From: Massilia solisilvae
Lineage (GTDB): Bacteria; Pseudomonadota; Gammaproteobacteria; Burkholderiales; Burkholderiaceae_D
Assembly (NCBI RefSeq): GCF_024753215.1
Contig: NZ_JANUGV010000002.1
Location: forward strand, 620,001-684,000
Direction of reading: 5' to 3'
DNA length: 64,000 nucleotides
A program made the translations under genes and the position numbers. Below the pieces are notes generated by a model. The model worked only from the letters and a program-made list of their open reading frames with translations. It made no database searches and was not told the origin of the DNA. How positions within the stretch are numbered: position 1 is the stretch's first letter; every line of letters begins with the position of its first letter. Below, piece by piece: positions 37,306-46,316 of the stretch.

Positions 37306-38613
37306 TTATCCGTCGATACGAATCATACCCGCAGCCACGGTCTGGTGGGTGACTTCGTCGATCAGGATAAAGGCGCCGGTGGCGCGGATGTCGTCATAGG
37401 CGTCGGCGGCCAGCGGCTGCTGGACCGTCAGGCCAATGCGCGCGATGTCGTTCAGCTTCAGGCCCTCGGCCGGGCGGCGTTCCTGGGTGTTCACGTCCAG
37501 CAGCGTGTCCACTTTGGTGACCTTGGCCGCGCACTGGCGCGTACCGTGCTTGATCCAGTATTTGCGGCGCAGGTCGAGCGGCTCGTCGGCCATCCAGCAC
37601 ACGTCCGCCACCACCTGCTTGAGCAGGGTGGCTGGCTGGTCGGCTGCCACCAGCATGTCGCCGCGCGAGACGTCCACGTATTCTTCCAGCAGCAGCGTGA
37701 CCGACTGGCCGGCGCTGGCCGTCTGCAGGTTGCCGTCGAAGGTGACGATCTCCTTGACCGTGGCGGTCTGGCCGGATGGCTGCACCAGCAGCTTGTCGCC
37801 CACCGACACGCGGCCCGCCTCGATGCGGCCCATGTAGCCGCGGAAGTCGTTGGCCTCGTGTCCGTTGTGGCGCGCCACCAGCTGCACCGGGAAGCGCAGC
37901 GGCGCGGCGTGCGCGTCGTTGTACACGGGCAGGGTCTCGAGCAGCTCGATCAGCGTGGGGCCTTCGTACCAGGGCATGTTCTCGCTGCCTTCGACGACAT
38001 TGTCGCCGGCCAGCGCCGACAGCGGGATCGTGGTCACGCTGGCCAAGCCCAGCGTGTCCGCAAATTCGCGGTAGGCCTTGACGATGCGCTCGTACACGGC
38101 CTGGTCGTAGCCCACCAGGTCCATCTTGTTGACGGCGACGATCACATGCTCGATGCGCAGCAGGTGCGCAATGGTGGAGTGGCGCTTGGTCTGCACCAGC
38201 AAGTCCACGCCGCCATCCTCGCGCAGCTTGACCTTCGATACGTCCACCAGGATCACGACCGCGTCGGCGGTCGAGGCGCCGGTGACCATGTTGCGGGTGT
38301 ACTGCTCGTGGCCCGGGGTGTCGGCGATGATGAACTTGCGGCGCGGGGTGGCGAAGTAGCGGTAGGCCACGTCGATCGTGATGCCCTGTTCGCGCTCGGC
38401 TTCCAGACCGTCGGTGAGAAGCGACAGGTCGATCGTGTCGCCCACCGTGCGCTTGTGCTTGGAGCGCGACACGGCGGCCAGCTGGTCGGCGAAGATGCCC
38501 TTGCTGTCGTACAGCAGGCGGCCGATCAGCGTGCTCTTGCCGTCATCCACCGAGCCGGCGGTAATGAAGCGCAACAGGCCCGGCGCGGCCAGTTTGTCGG
38601 TGATGGCGTTCAT
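37306..38613 (-). CDS. cysN: Sulfate adenylyltransferase subunit 1 CysN
   Basis: GTPase subunit of ATP sulfurylase, which drives APS formation by CysD. 435 residues from the ATG at 38613. EF-Tu-like motifs are intact: P-loop GSVDDGKSTLIGR, DTPGHEQY and NKMD. There is no C-terminal CysC (APS kinase) fusion, in keeping with an APS-reducing rather than PAPS-reducing pathway. The start overlaps the cysD stop codon (TGATG). Confidence 0.96.
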   Translation of the reverse strand: MNAITDKLAAPGLLRFITAGSVDDGKSTLIGRLLYDSKGIFADQLAAVSRSKHKRTVGDTIDLSLLTDGLEAEREQGITIDVAYRYFATPRRKFIIADTPGHEQYTRNMVTGASTADAVVILVDVSKVKLREDGGVDLLVQTKRHSTIAHLLRIEHVIVAVNKMDLVGYDQAVYERIVKAYREFADTLGLASVTTIPLSALAGDNVVEGSENMPWYEGPTLIELLETLPVYNDAHAAPLRFPVQLVARHNGHEANDFRGYMGRIEAGRVSVGDKLLVQPSGQTATVKEIVTFDGNLQTASAGQSVTLLLEEYVDVSRGDMLVAADQPATLLKQVVADVCWMADEPLDLRRKYWIKHGTRQCAAKVTKVDTLLDVNTQERRPAEGLKLNDIARIGLTVQQPLAADAYDDIRATGAFILIDEVTHQTVAAGMIRIDG

Positions 38614-39551
38614 CAGAAGTATCCTGCTTTCTTGCGTTTTTCCATCGAGGCTTCGGAGGTCTGGTCGTCCATCCGGGTGGCCCCGCGTTCGGTGATCTGG
38701 GTGACGGCGGTCTCGGCGATGATCGCGTCCACGCTGCTGGCGTTTGACGCCACCGGGCAGGTGCACGAAATGTCGCCCACGGTGCGGAAGCGTACGGTGC
38801 GGCTGTCCACGGTCTCGCCGTCGCGCGGCGGCGTCAGGCGGGTGACCGGCACCAGCAGGCCATTGCGCTCGACCACCGGGCGCTCGTGCGCAAAGTAGAT
38901 CGAGGGCAGGGCCAGCCGTTCGCGGCCGATGTACTGCCACACGTCCAGCTCGGTCCAGTTCGAGATCGGGAACACGCGCATGTTCTCGCCCGGGTGCACG
39001 CGGGTGTTGTACAGGCTCCACAGCTCGGGGCGCTGGGCCTTCGGGTCCCACTGGCCGAACTCGTCGCGGAACGAGAAGATGCGCTCCTTGGCGCGCGCCT
39101 TTTCCTCGTCGCGGCGGGCGCCGCCGATGCAGGCGTCAAAGCCGTGTTCGGCGATGGTTTCGAGCAGGGTCACGGCCTGGGCCGCGTTGCGCGAGTCGGT
39201 ATCCGGATTGCGCAGGCGCACCGTGCCGCGCCGGATCGAGTCCTCGACGCTGCCGACGATCAGGCGCTCGCCCAATTCGGCCACGCGGGCGTCGCGGAAT
39301 TCGATCACTTCGTCGAAGTTGTGGCCGGTGTCGATGTGCACCAGCGGGAACGGGAACTTGCCTGGGCGGAAAGCTTTCTCGGCCAGGCGCAGCAGCACCA
39401 CCGAGTCTTTGCCGCCCGAGAACAGCAGGGCAGGGTTGGCGCATTCGGCCGCCACTTCACGCAGGATGTGGATCGCTTCCGATTCGAGCGCGTCGAGGTG
39501 CGCGTCGTTCACTTCGGGGACGAGGCGCGGGGTATCGCTAAAGTTGGTCAT
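38613..39551 (-). CDS. cysD: Sulfate adenylyltransferase subunit 2 CysD
   Basis: Catalytic subunit of ATP sulfurylase; with CysN it turns sulfate and ATP into APS. 312 residues. The PP-loop SGGKDSVVLLRL lies near residue 46, and GGARRDEEKARAKERIFS is the family signature. It is 26 bp downstream of cysH and overlaps cysN by one base, so it is in the same operon. Confidence 0.96.
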   Translation of the reverse strand: MTNFSDTPRLVPEVNDAHLDALESEAIHILREVAAECANPALLFSGGKDSVVLLRLAEKAFRPGKFPFPLVHIDTGHNFDEVIEFRDARVAELGERLIVGSVEDSIRRGTVRLRNPDTDSRNAAQAVTLLETIAEHGFDACIGGARRDEEKARAKERIFSFRDEFGQWDPKAQRPELWSLYNTRVHPGENMRVFPISNWTELDVWQYIGRERLALPSIYFAHERPVVERNGLLVPVTRLTPPRDGETVDSRTVRFRTVGDISCTCPVASNASSVDAIIAETAVTQITERGATRMDDQTSEASMEKRKKAGYF

Positions 39552-39577
39552 GGCAGCTTGGCTTTGTCTTGTTGTGG

Positions 39578-40294
39578 CTAGGCGGCCACGGATTTGATGC
39601 GAACGAGCTTGCCGTCAACGACGTGCAGCCCGCATTCCTTCGATTCGGGGTTTTCCCACCACCAGCGGCCGGCGCGGATATCCTCGCCAGGCTGGATCGC
39701 GCGCGTGCAGGGCGCGCAGCCGATCGACGGATAGCCCTGGTCGTGCAGGACATTGTACGGTACGTTGTTGCTGCGGATATAGTTCCAGACGTCTTCTTCC
39801 GACCAGTCCGCCAGCGGATTGAACTTGACCATGCCGTGCGCCGGATCGTCTTCCTGCACCGCCAGGTCGGCGCGGGTGGCCGACTGGGCGCGGCGTTGGC
39901 CGGTGATCCAGGCCCGCTTGCCGGCCAGTGCGCGGCCGAGCGGTTCCACCTTGCGGATGTGGCAGCATTCGCGGCGCAGCTCGACGCTGTCGTAGAACGC
40001 GTTCAGGCCCTTGGCGGAGACGTAGGCTTCCACCGCCGCCGGATCGGGGCGGTAGACCGCGATCTCATGGTCGTAGGTGGCCTTGACCGCGTCCAGCACG
40101 GCCAGCGTTTCCGGGTGCAGGCGGCCGGTGTCGAGCGAGAAAATGCCGATCGGCAGGCCCGCGCGCAGGATCAGGTCGGTCAGCACCATGTCTTCCAGCG
40201 CCAGGCTCGATGCGAACACGGCGGGCGAGAATTCGGCAGCCACGCGTGCGAGCGTGGCGCGGGTGGCGGCGGTCAGGTCGGCCAGCTGGGTCAT
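39578..40294 (-). CDS. cysH: Adenylyl-sulfate reductase (thioredoxin), Fe-S type CysH
   Basis: Reduces APS to sulfite using thioredoxin. 238 residues. Two cysteine pairs, CC in RRECCHIRKVEPLGRAL and CxxC in GCAPCTRAI, are the [4Fe-4S] ligands that mark APS-specific reductases; the E. coli PAPS reductase lacks them. The C-terminal ECGLH motif with the catalytic cysteine is present. This agrees with the absence of CysC here. In the operon 10 bp after the DUF934 gene. Confidence 0.95.
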   Translation of the reverse strand: MTQLADLTAATRATLARVAAEFSPAVFASSLALEDMVLTDLILRAGLPIGIFSLDTGRLHPETLAVLDAVKATYDHEIAVYRPDPAAVEAYVSAKGLNAFYDSVELRRECCHIRKVEPLGRALAGKRAWITGQRRAQSATRADLAVQEDDPAHGMVKFNPLADWSEEDVWNYIRSNNVPYNVLHDQGYPSIGCAPCTRAIQPGEDIRAGRWWWENPESKECGLHVVDGKLVRIKSVAA

Positions 40295-40304
40295 GGATGC
40301 TCCT

Positions 40305-40859
40305 CTAAATACCGTAAGCGACGTCCGGCTCCGGCGGCAGGCCGCGCTGGACCCGGCGAAACAGCGGCAGCGCGGTGTCGGTCGATGCCTGGTAGGTCTC
40401 GGAAAACACGGTCAGGCCTTTCAGTGCGTCGTGAATGTTGCGGTCCGGGCGGGTGGAGAAGGCATCGAAGCCGGTGCGCAGCATCTGGAACAGCTGGTCG
40501 CGCAGCACGTCGCCGATCGCGCGCAGTTCGCCCTTGTAACCGAGCCGTTTGCGCAGATTGTAAGCGATCGAATAGCCGCGGCCGTCGCTGAACTTGGGAA
40601 AGTCAACGGCGATGAGCGCAAAACGGTCCAGCTCGTCGCGCAGGCTCTCCGCGCGCTCGTGCGAGGCCAGCCACACGGCGATGTGCTCGCGCGCCGCCAG
40701 CTGCTCGCGCTGGGCCTGCCACACGGTCAGCGGCACGATGATCTTGCCTTGCGCGACCACCACGGTTTCGGGCGTGTCGCCTTCATCCAGGCGCAGCACG
40801 CTCCAGTCGTCGTCGACAACGGCGTGGTTCTTGATGATCTGTTTGCGTACTTCAAGCAT
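40305..40859 (-). CDS. DUF934 protein of the sulfate operon
   Basis: 184 residues, no assigned reaction. DUF934 proteins are regularly encoded between cysI and cysH in proteobacteria and are assumed to assist sulfite reduction. The core is TPETVVVAQGKIIVPLTVW and FPKFSDGRGYSIAYNLRKRLGYKGELRAIG (split around residues 85-120), and the latter is the most conserved segment. It overlaps the end of cysI by 8 nt and is followed 10 bp later by cysH. No Cys-rich motif, so it is not obviously a redox protein. Confidence 0.9.
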   Translation of the reverse strand: MLEVRKQIIKNHAVVDDDWSVLRLDEGDTPETVVVAQGKIIVPLTVWQAQREQLAAREHIAVWLASHERAESLRDELDRFALIAVDFPKFSDGRGYSIAYNLRKRLGYKGELRAIGDVLRDQLFQMLRTGFDAFSTRPDRNIHDALKGLTVFSETYQASTDTALPLFRRVQRGLPPEPDVAYGI

Positions 40860-42540
40860 ATTCGTCTTCCCCAACCAGTTCGCCCGCCTCGATCGGCGTG
40901 GCGTACACGAAATCTTTGAACGGGCCGATGCCCAGGCGCTGCACGGTGTCCACGAAGCGCTCGCCGTCGTGGCGCTCGCGCAGGTACACCTTGAGCAGGC
41001 GGTCCACCACTTCCGGCATTTGCGCGGCGGCGAACGACGGGCCGATGATCTTGCCCAGCGCCGCCTCGTCGCCTTGGGCGCCGCCCAGCGACACCTGGTA
41101 CCACTCGCTGCCGTCCTTGTCCACGCCCAGGATGCCGATGTGGCCGACGTGGTGGTGGCCGCAGGCATTGATGCAGCCCGAGATGTTCAGCTCGAACTCG
41201 CCGATGTCGTGCTGGAAGTCCAGGTCCTCGAAACGCTCGGCAATCGCGGTGGCGATCGGGATCGACTTGGCGTTGGCCAGCGAGCAGAAGTCGCCGCCGG
41301 GGCAGGAGATGATGTCGGTGAGCAGGCCAATGTTCGGCGTCGCGAGGCCCTGGGCCTTGACTTGCTGCCACACCTCGAACAGCTCGGATTGCTTGACGTC
41401 GGCCAGCACCAGGTTCTGCTCGTGCGTCACGCGCAGCTCGCCAAAGCTGTAGCGGTCGGCCATGTCGGCCACAAAGTCCATCTGCTCGGCGGTCGCGTCG
41501 CCCGGCGGCAGGCCCGGCTTCTTGAGCGAGAGCACCACGGCGGCGTAGCCCGGCACCTTGTGCGGCTTGACGTTGCGGGCGAGCCAATTGGCGAAGGCCT
41601 TGTTGCCAGGGTGCGCCAGCGCGGGGTCGATGTCGTCCAGCTTGTCGTAGGCCGGCGGCGCGAACCAGGCGGCCACGCGGTCGAACTCTTCCTGGGTCAG
41701 GGTCTCTTCGTTGCCCTTCAGGTCGGCCCACTCGGCCTCCACCTGGCGCGCGAATTCCTCGGCGCCCAGCGCCTTGACCAGGATCTTGATGCGGGCCTTG
41801 TGCTTGTTGTCGCGACGGCCGTGCTCGTTGTACACGCGCATGATCGCCTGGATATAGGTCAGCAGGTGCTGCCACGGCAGGAAGTCCTTGATCACGCTGG
41901 CCAGGATCGGCGTGCGGCCCAGGCCGCCACCGACGGCGACGCGGAAACCGATCTCGCCCTGCTCGTTCTTGAGGATGGTCAGGCCGATGTCGTGGATCGC
42001 GATGGCCGCGCGATCCTGCAGGGCGCCGTTGACGGCGATCTTGAACTTGCGCGGCAGGCCGATGAATTCCGGGTGGAAGGTGCTCCACTGGCGGATGATC
42101 TCGCAGTACGGGCGCGGATCGACGATCTCGTCGGCGGCCACCCCGGCAAACTCGTCGGTAGTGGTGTTGCGGATGCAGTTGCCCGAGGTCTGGATCGAAT
42201 GCATCTCGACCGAGGCCAGGTGCTCCAGGATATCCGGGGTGCGCTCCAGCTCCATCCAGTTGAACTGGATATTGGTGCGGGTGGTGAAGTGGCCGTAGCC
42301 GCGGTCGTACTTGCGCGCGATGTGGGCCAGCATGCGCAGCTGCTTCGATGCCAGCAGCCCGTAGGGAATCGCGATGCGCAGCATGTAGGCATGGCGCTGC
42401 ATGTACAGGCCGTTTTGCAGGCGCAGCGGGAGGAATTCCTCCTCGGTCAGTTCGTCGGCGAGGCGGCGGCGCACCTGGTCGCGGTACTGCGCGATGCGTT
42501 CGCGGTAAATGAGGCGGTCGTAGTGGTCGTATTGGTACAT
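40852..42540 (-). CDS. cysI: Siroheme [4Fe-4S] sulfite (nitrite/sulfite) reductase CysI
   Basis: Six-electron reduction of sulfite to sulfide. 562 residues with the nitrite/sulfite reductase ferredoxin-like half-domain repeats and the siroheme/Fe-S signature: SCPGGDFCSLANAKS (Cys-x5-Cys) and SGCINACGHHHVG (Cys-x3-Cys). Tightly grouped with APS reductase and CysDN, so sulfite rather than nitrite is the expected substrate. No flavoprotein CysJ is encoded here, so the electron donor is another protein. First gene of the operon; its promoter lies in the intergenic region shared with cysB. Confidence 0.95.
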   Translation of the reverse strand: MYQYDHYDRLIYRERIAQYRDQVRRRLADELTEEEFLPLRLQNGLYMQRHAYMLRIAIPYGLLASKQLRMLAHIARKYDRGYGHFTTRTNIQFNWMELERTPDILEHLASVEMHSIQTSGNCIRNTTTDEFAGVAADEIVDPRPYCEIIRQWSTFHPEFIGLPRKFKIAVNGALQDRAAIAIHDIGLTILKNEQGEIGFRVAVGGGLGRTPILASVIKDFLPWQHLLTYIQAIMRVYNEHGRRDNKHKARIKILVKALGAEEFARQVEAEWADLKGNEETLTQEEFDRVAAWFAPPAYDKLDDIDPALAHPGNKAFANWLARNVKPHKVPGYAAVVLSLKKPGLPPGDATAEQMDFVADMADRYSFGELRVTHEQNLVLADVKQSELFEVWQQVKAQGLATPNIGLLTDIISCPGGDFCSLANAKSIPIATAIAERFEDLDFQHDIGEFELNISGCINACGHHHVGHIGILGVDKDGSEWYQVSLGGAQGDEAALGKIIGPSFAAAQMPEVVDRLLKVYLRERHDGERFVDTVQRLGIGPFKDFVYATPIEAGELVGEDEYA

Positions 42541-42590
42541 GGAGCGATCCTTGAGCCCACGCCAAAGCCGGGGCTGTTAACTTAAGCTCA

Positions 42591-42619
42591 ATGGTACGGA
42601 CGCACTCCTATATTCCCAA
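42591..42619 (-). promoter_or_regulatory. Promoter of the cysI operon
   Basis: On the minus strand: TTGGGA, 17-bp spacer, TACCAT, with the start codon about 50 bp downstream. The cysB-side inverted repeat begins 16 bp upstream of the -35, which is where a LysR-type activator would bind. Confidence 0.45.
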
Positions 42620-42634
42620 CTACTGAGAATTTAT

Positions 42635-42663
42635 TTGCTTATATTCGCTTTCGGCATAAGCAA
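42635..42663. promoter_or_regulatory. Candidate CysB operator between cysI and cysB
   Basis: Perfect 8-bp inverted repeat TTGCTTAT / ATAAGCAA with a 13-bp spacer, and another CATAAGC half-site at 42675-42681 in direct orientation. It overlaps the putative cysB promoter, so it could give autorepression of cysB and activation of the divergent cysI operon. Confidence 0.5.
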
Positions 42664-42671
42664 GCTACAAT
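42644..42671 (+). promoter_or_regulatory. Weak sigma-70 promoter for cysB
   Basis: TACAAT (-10, 42666-42671) with a poor -35 TTCGCT 16 bp upstream, inside the operator dyad. The ATG lies 33 bp after the -10. Confidence 0.38.
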
Positions 42672-42703
42672 GTGCATAAGCCTACAAATCAATCCACCCG
42701 GCA

Positions 42704-43642
42704 ATGAACCTCCACCAACTTCGCTTCGTCCGCGAGGCCGTACGCCAGAACTTCAACCTCACCGACGCCGCCAAGGCATTGTTCACATCCCAGCCGGGCG
42801 TGTCCAAGGCGATCATCGAGCTCGAGGAAGAGCTGGGGGTGGACATCTTTACGCGCCACGGCAAGCGCATTCGCGGGCTGACCGAGCCGGGGCGGCTGGT
42901 GCTGCAGTCGGTCGAGCTGATCATGCAGGAGATCGACAGCCTCAAGCGCATCGGCAAGGAGTATGCGGCCCAGGACAGCGGCAGCTTTACCATTGCCACC
43001 ACGCACACGCAGGCACGCTACATCCTGCCCAAGGTCGTGCAGGCATTCATGGCCCGCTATCCCAAGGTGCGCTTGTCTTTGTTGCAAGGTAACCCGCGCC
43101 AGATCGCGGAGATGGTAAAGAACGACCAGGCCGACATGGCCATTGCGACCGAATCGATCGCGGCCGTGGACGGGCTGATCACGCTGCCGGCCTACCAGTG
43201 GGAGCACGTGGTGGTGGTGCCGCCGGAGCACCCCTTGCTCAAGTCGCAGGCGGTGTCGCTGGAAGAAATCGCAAGCTACCCGGTCATCACCTACGACTCG
43301 GCCTTTGCCGGCCGCAGCCGCATCGACCACGCCTTCGGCCTGCGCAACCTGAAACCGGACGTGCTGCTGGAAGCGATCGACGCGGACGTCATCAAGACCT
43401 ACGTGGAGCTGGGCATGGGCATCGGCATCATCGCCGGCATGGCTTTCGACCCCGAGCGCGACCGCAACCTGCGCGCGATTCCGGTTGGGCATTTGTTCGG
43501 CATGAACGTTTCGCGCGTGGCGGTGAAGCAGGGCGCTTACTTGCGCAGCTACATCTACACCTTCATCGAACTGCTGGCGCCGACCCTGAACCGCAAGATG
43601 GTCGAAGGGGCGATGCGCGGCGGCGAGAATTACGAGCTCTGA
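42704..43642 (+). CDS. cysB: CysB, LysR-type regulator of sulfur assimilation
   Basis: 312-residue LysR-family activator. In relatives it responds to N-acetylserine or O-acetylserine. The N-terminal helix-turn-helix reads NFNLTDAAKALFTSQPGVSKAIIELE. The effector domain contains TTHTQARYILP, the segment characteristic of CysB. Divergent from the cysI operon, with a shared 163-bp regulatory region. No good Shine-Dalgarno sequence precedes the ATG. Confidence 0.95.
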   Translation: MNLHQLRFVREAVRQNFNLTDAAKALFTSQPGVSKAIIELEEELGVDIFTRHGKRIRGLTEPGRLVLQSVELIMQEIDSLKRIGKEYAAQDSGSFTIATTHTQARYILPKVVQAFMARYPKVRLSLLQGNPRQIAEMVKNDQADMAIATESIAAVDGLITLPAYQWEHVVVVPPEHPLLKSQAVSLEEIASYPVITYDSAFAGRSRIDHAFGLRNLKPDVLLEAIDADVIKTYVELGMGIGIIAGMAFDPERDRNLRAIPVGHLFGMNVSRVAVKQGAYLRSYIYTFIELLAPTLNRKMVEGAMRGGENYEL

Positions 43643-43733
43643 CCCCGCCTTCCAGCACCGTCGAATACCCGGCGCCTGTTACTGTAGATTTGAATCGCGG
43701 TCACAGGCGTACAGGACAAGAGTTGCGGATCGA

Positions 43734-44375
43734 TCAGCGCCGCTGCAACTGGCCAATCACGCTCGCTACCTTGGTGGTGATCACATCGACTGCCGGGTCA
43801 TTCGCGCCGTGCGGCAAAATGACGTCGGCGTAGCGCTTGGTTGGCTCGATGAATTGCTTGTGCATCGGGCGTACCGTTTCCATGTACTGGTTGACGATGC
43901 TCTCCAGCGAGCGGCCGCGTTCGGCAATATCCCTTTGCATGCGGCGGATGAAGCGCACGTCGGGGGCGGTGTCGACAAAAATCTTCAGCGACATCATGTT
44001 GCGCAAGTCCGCGTCGTACAAGGCAAACAAGCCTTCGATCACGATGACCGGGGCAGGTTTGACCAGAATGGTCTTGCTGGAGCGGTTGTCGCTCGTGAAG
44101 TCGTACACCGGCATGTCGATCGCCCGGCCATTGCGCAGGGCCTCTACGTGCTGCACCAGCAGTGGCCAGTCGAAGGCCTGCGGATGGTCGTAGTTCTGCT
44201 TGCGGCGCACTTCCGGGGGCAGGCCGGATTGGTCGCAGTAGTAATCGTCCTGCATGACGACCGAGACCATATCAGCGCCGAACGAAGCCAGCACTTGCTG
44301 GGACACCGTTGACTTGCCACTGCCGCTTCCGCCAGCGACACCAATGACAAACGGTTGGAAAGAAATTGCATTCAT
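43734..44375 (-). CDS. udk: Uridine kinase
   Basis: Pyrimidine salvage: phosphorylates uridine and cytidine. 213 residues from the ATG at 44375. P-loop GVAGGSGSGKST, then DDYYCDQ, YDHPQAFDWPLL and the RRMQRDIAERGRS lid region. A frame extension of 18 codons upstream lacks the family's sequence. Convergent with cysB; about 55 bp from the ABC transporter gene on the same strand. Confidence 0.95.
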   Translation of the reverse strand: MNAISFQPFVIGVAGGSGSGKSTVSQQVLASFGADMVSVVMQDDYYCDQSGLPPEVRRKQNYDHPQAFDWPLLVQHVEALRNGRAIDMPVYDFTSDNRSSKTILVKPAPVIVIEGLFALYDADLRNMMSLKIFVDTAPDVRFIRRMQRDIAERGRSLESIVNQYMETVRPMHKQFIEPTKRYADVILPHGANDPAVDVITTKVASVIGQLQRR

Positions 44376-44429
44376 CCCAGAATGATACCGGAGCGGCAGG
44401 CGAACTGGCAGAGGCCGGCCGATGATCAA

Positions 44430-46268
44430 CTACGCGCCGTGGTCCGTTGTAGCCGCCACTGCCTCGAACGGCTCGTCAAATTGATAACCTCTTGCATCAT
44501 GCACCTGCCATGCGCCATCGCCCACGAACCGCAACACATGGGTATGGTGGCGCAGCACGGCGGCGCGGTGGGCAATGCTGATCAGGGTGGCGCCGCTGGC
44601 GCGCAGGCGTCCGTAGAGCGAGGCCTCATTGCCGCTGTCGAGCGCGCTGGTCGCTTCGTCCAGGATGATGATGCTGGGCTGGTGCACCAACACGCGGCCA
44701 AAGGCCAGGCGCTGCTGTTCGCCGACCGACAACAGCTTTTCCCAGTCACGCACGGCGTCCAGCCCACCCACCTGGTCGGCCAGTCGCGGCAGATGCACCT
44801 GTTCCAGGATCTCCAGCAGCTGCTCGTCGCTGAGGTGGGAGCGCGCGCTTGGATAGATGAGCTGGCTGCGCAGGGTGCCAGGCTGCAGATAGGGCTGCTG
44901 CGGAAGAAAGAAGAAATCTTCCATTGGCGGGTGCCAGATCACGCCGCTGCCGGTGTTCCACAGCCCCGCAATCGCGCGCAGCAGCGAGCTTTTGCCACAA
45001 CCGCTGTCGCCGGTGATCAGCAGCGCATCGCCCGGCTTCATGGCCAGGTCCAGGTCCTTGATGAGCACCCGTTCGTACTGCGGCGGATACAGGGTCAGCG
45101 ATTCCAGCGACAGGTGCGTGCCCGGACGCCGCTGGATGTGCGGGTGCTTGTTGTCGGCCACGGTCGCGGGCACCGCGGGGGAGAGCAGGAGGTCGGACAA
45201 GGCTTGCAGGCGGCCGATGCCAGCGACGAAACGGCTCAGGCTTTCGAAGTTATCGACAATGACGCCCACGGCGCCGAGCACGGCGGTGAATGCACCTGCG
45301 GCCTGCACCGCCCGGCCCACTTCCAGTTCGCCCGACAGCACGTCGCTGGCGAGGATCATGCCCGGCAGTACCAACGTGAGCTGGCTGAACCCGCGCTGGA
45401 ACAAGTTCAGGTCACGCTGCTTTTTAATCAACTGGGCAAAATTGTGGATCACCTTGTGGAACGTGCCGTCGATGTGCGCCCGCTCCTGGGCTTCGCCACG
45501 GTAGAAGGCGATGGATTCGGCGTTCTCGCGCAGGCGCATCAGGCTGAAGCGGAAGTCCGCCTCGCGCCGTAGTTGCCAGAAGTTCAGGTGGATCAGCGGG
45601 TTGCCGAATGCGTACAGGGCAATGGCGGTGCCCACCAGTGCATACACCGTCAGCACACCAACCAGCAAATGCGAAATCGACCACAGCACGGCGCTGAAGG
45701 CCACCAGCTGCATGATGGATCCCAGGAAGATCAGCAGGAAGTGGATGGAGCGGCCGGTGAAGGTGTTGATGTCTTCGCTGATGCGCTGGTCCGGGTTGTC
45801 GATCTCGCTGTCGTATCCGAGTTCGTAGTATTTACGCCCTCTCAGGTAGCCATCGAGGAAACGTCCGGTCAGCCAGCGCCGCCACTGGTTCGCGAACAGG
45901 TCGCGCATGTAGTAGTAGAAGGCATAGGTCGGCACCGCGAAGGCCAGGGTGAGCAGGCAGGCGCGCACCGCGTGCCAGAAGCGGTCGCCCTCCTTGGCCG
46001 CCAGCGCCGAGGTCATTTCGCCGGCCTGGTTGTTGAGCATGACGGCCAGCTTGGTATCGACCAGCATCAGGACGATCAGGAGCAAGAGCATGAACCACGC
46101 CGTCCGCCATTCGTCCCCGAGCCAATACGGTTTTGCCACGTTGACGAACTGCTTCCATGCGGCCAGCGACAAGCGCGCGGTCTGGCGTCTTTTCTTCGGT
46201 ACCGCTGTGGTCGCGGTGTCAGGGGTGGTCATTTGCGGCGGGGAAGCGTCATTCAGAACCCCGAGCAT
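44430..46268 (-). CDS. SbmA/BacA-like ABC transporter, fused permease-ATPase (YddA type)
   Basis: 612-residue half-transporter with a membrane domain of the SbmA/BacA superfamily (~50-330; recognisable by EIDNPDQRISEDINTF) and a C-terminal ATPase (~395-600). Walker A GDSGCGKSS, signature LSVGEQQRLAFGR and Walker B IIILDEATSALD are intact, so it should hydrolyse ATP as a homodimer. The best-known relatives include YddA and peroxisomal ABCD proteins. The substrate is not known. ATG at 46268; an in-frame ATG at 46232 is possible. Neither has a clear ribosome site. Confidence 0.9.
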   Translation of the reverse strand: MLGVLNDASPPQMTTPDTATTAVPKKRRQTARLSLAAWKQFVNVAKPYWLGDEWRTAWFMLLLLIVLMLVDTKLAVMLNNQAGEMTSALAAKEGDRFWHAVRACLLTLAFAVPTYAFYYYMRDLFANQWRRWLTGRFLDGYLRGRKYYELGYDSEIDNPDQRISEDINTFTGRSIHFLLIFLGSIMQLVAFSAVLWSISHLLVGVLTVYALVGTAIALYAFGNPLIHLNFWQLRREADFRFSLMRLRENAESIAFYRGEAQERAHIDGTFHKVIHNFAQLIKKQRDLNLFQRGFSQLTLVLPGMILASDVLSGELEVGRAVQAAGAFTAVLGAVGVIVDNFESLSRFVAGIGRLQALSDLLLSPAVPATVADNKHPHIQRRPGTHLSLESLTLYPPQYERVLIKDLDLAMKPGDALLITGDSGCGKSSLLRAIAGLWNTGSGVIWHPPMEDFFFLPQQPYLQPGTLRSQLIYPSARSHLSDEQLLEILEQVHLPRLADQVGGLDAVRDWEKLLSVGEQQRLAFGRVLVHQPSIIILDEATSALDSGNEASLYGRLRASGATLISIAHRAAVLRHHTHVLRFVGDGAWQVHDARGYQFDEPFEAVAATTDHGA

Positions 46269-46316
46269 ACCACCGGGGCGCTAATTCGTTCAGTGCGGAA
46301 ACGGACAAAGCAGAGC

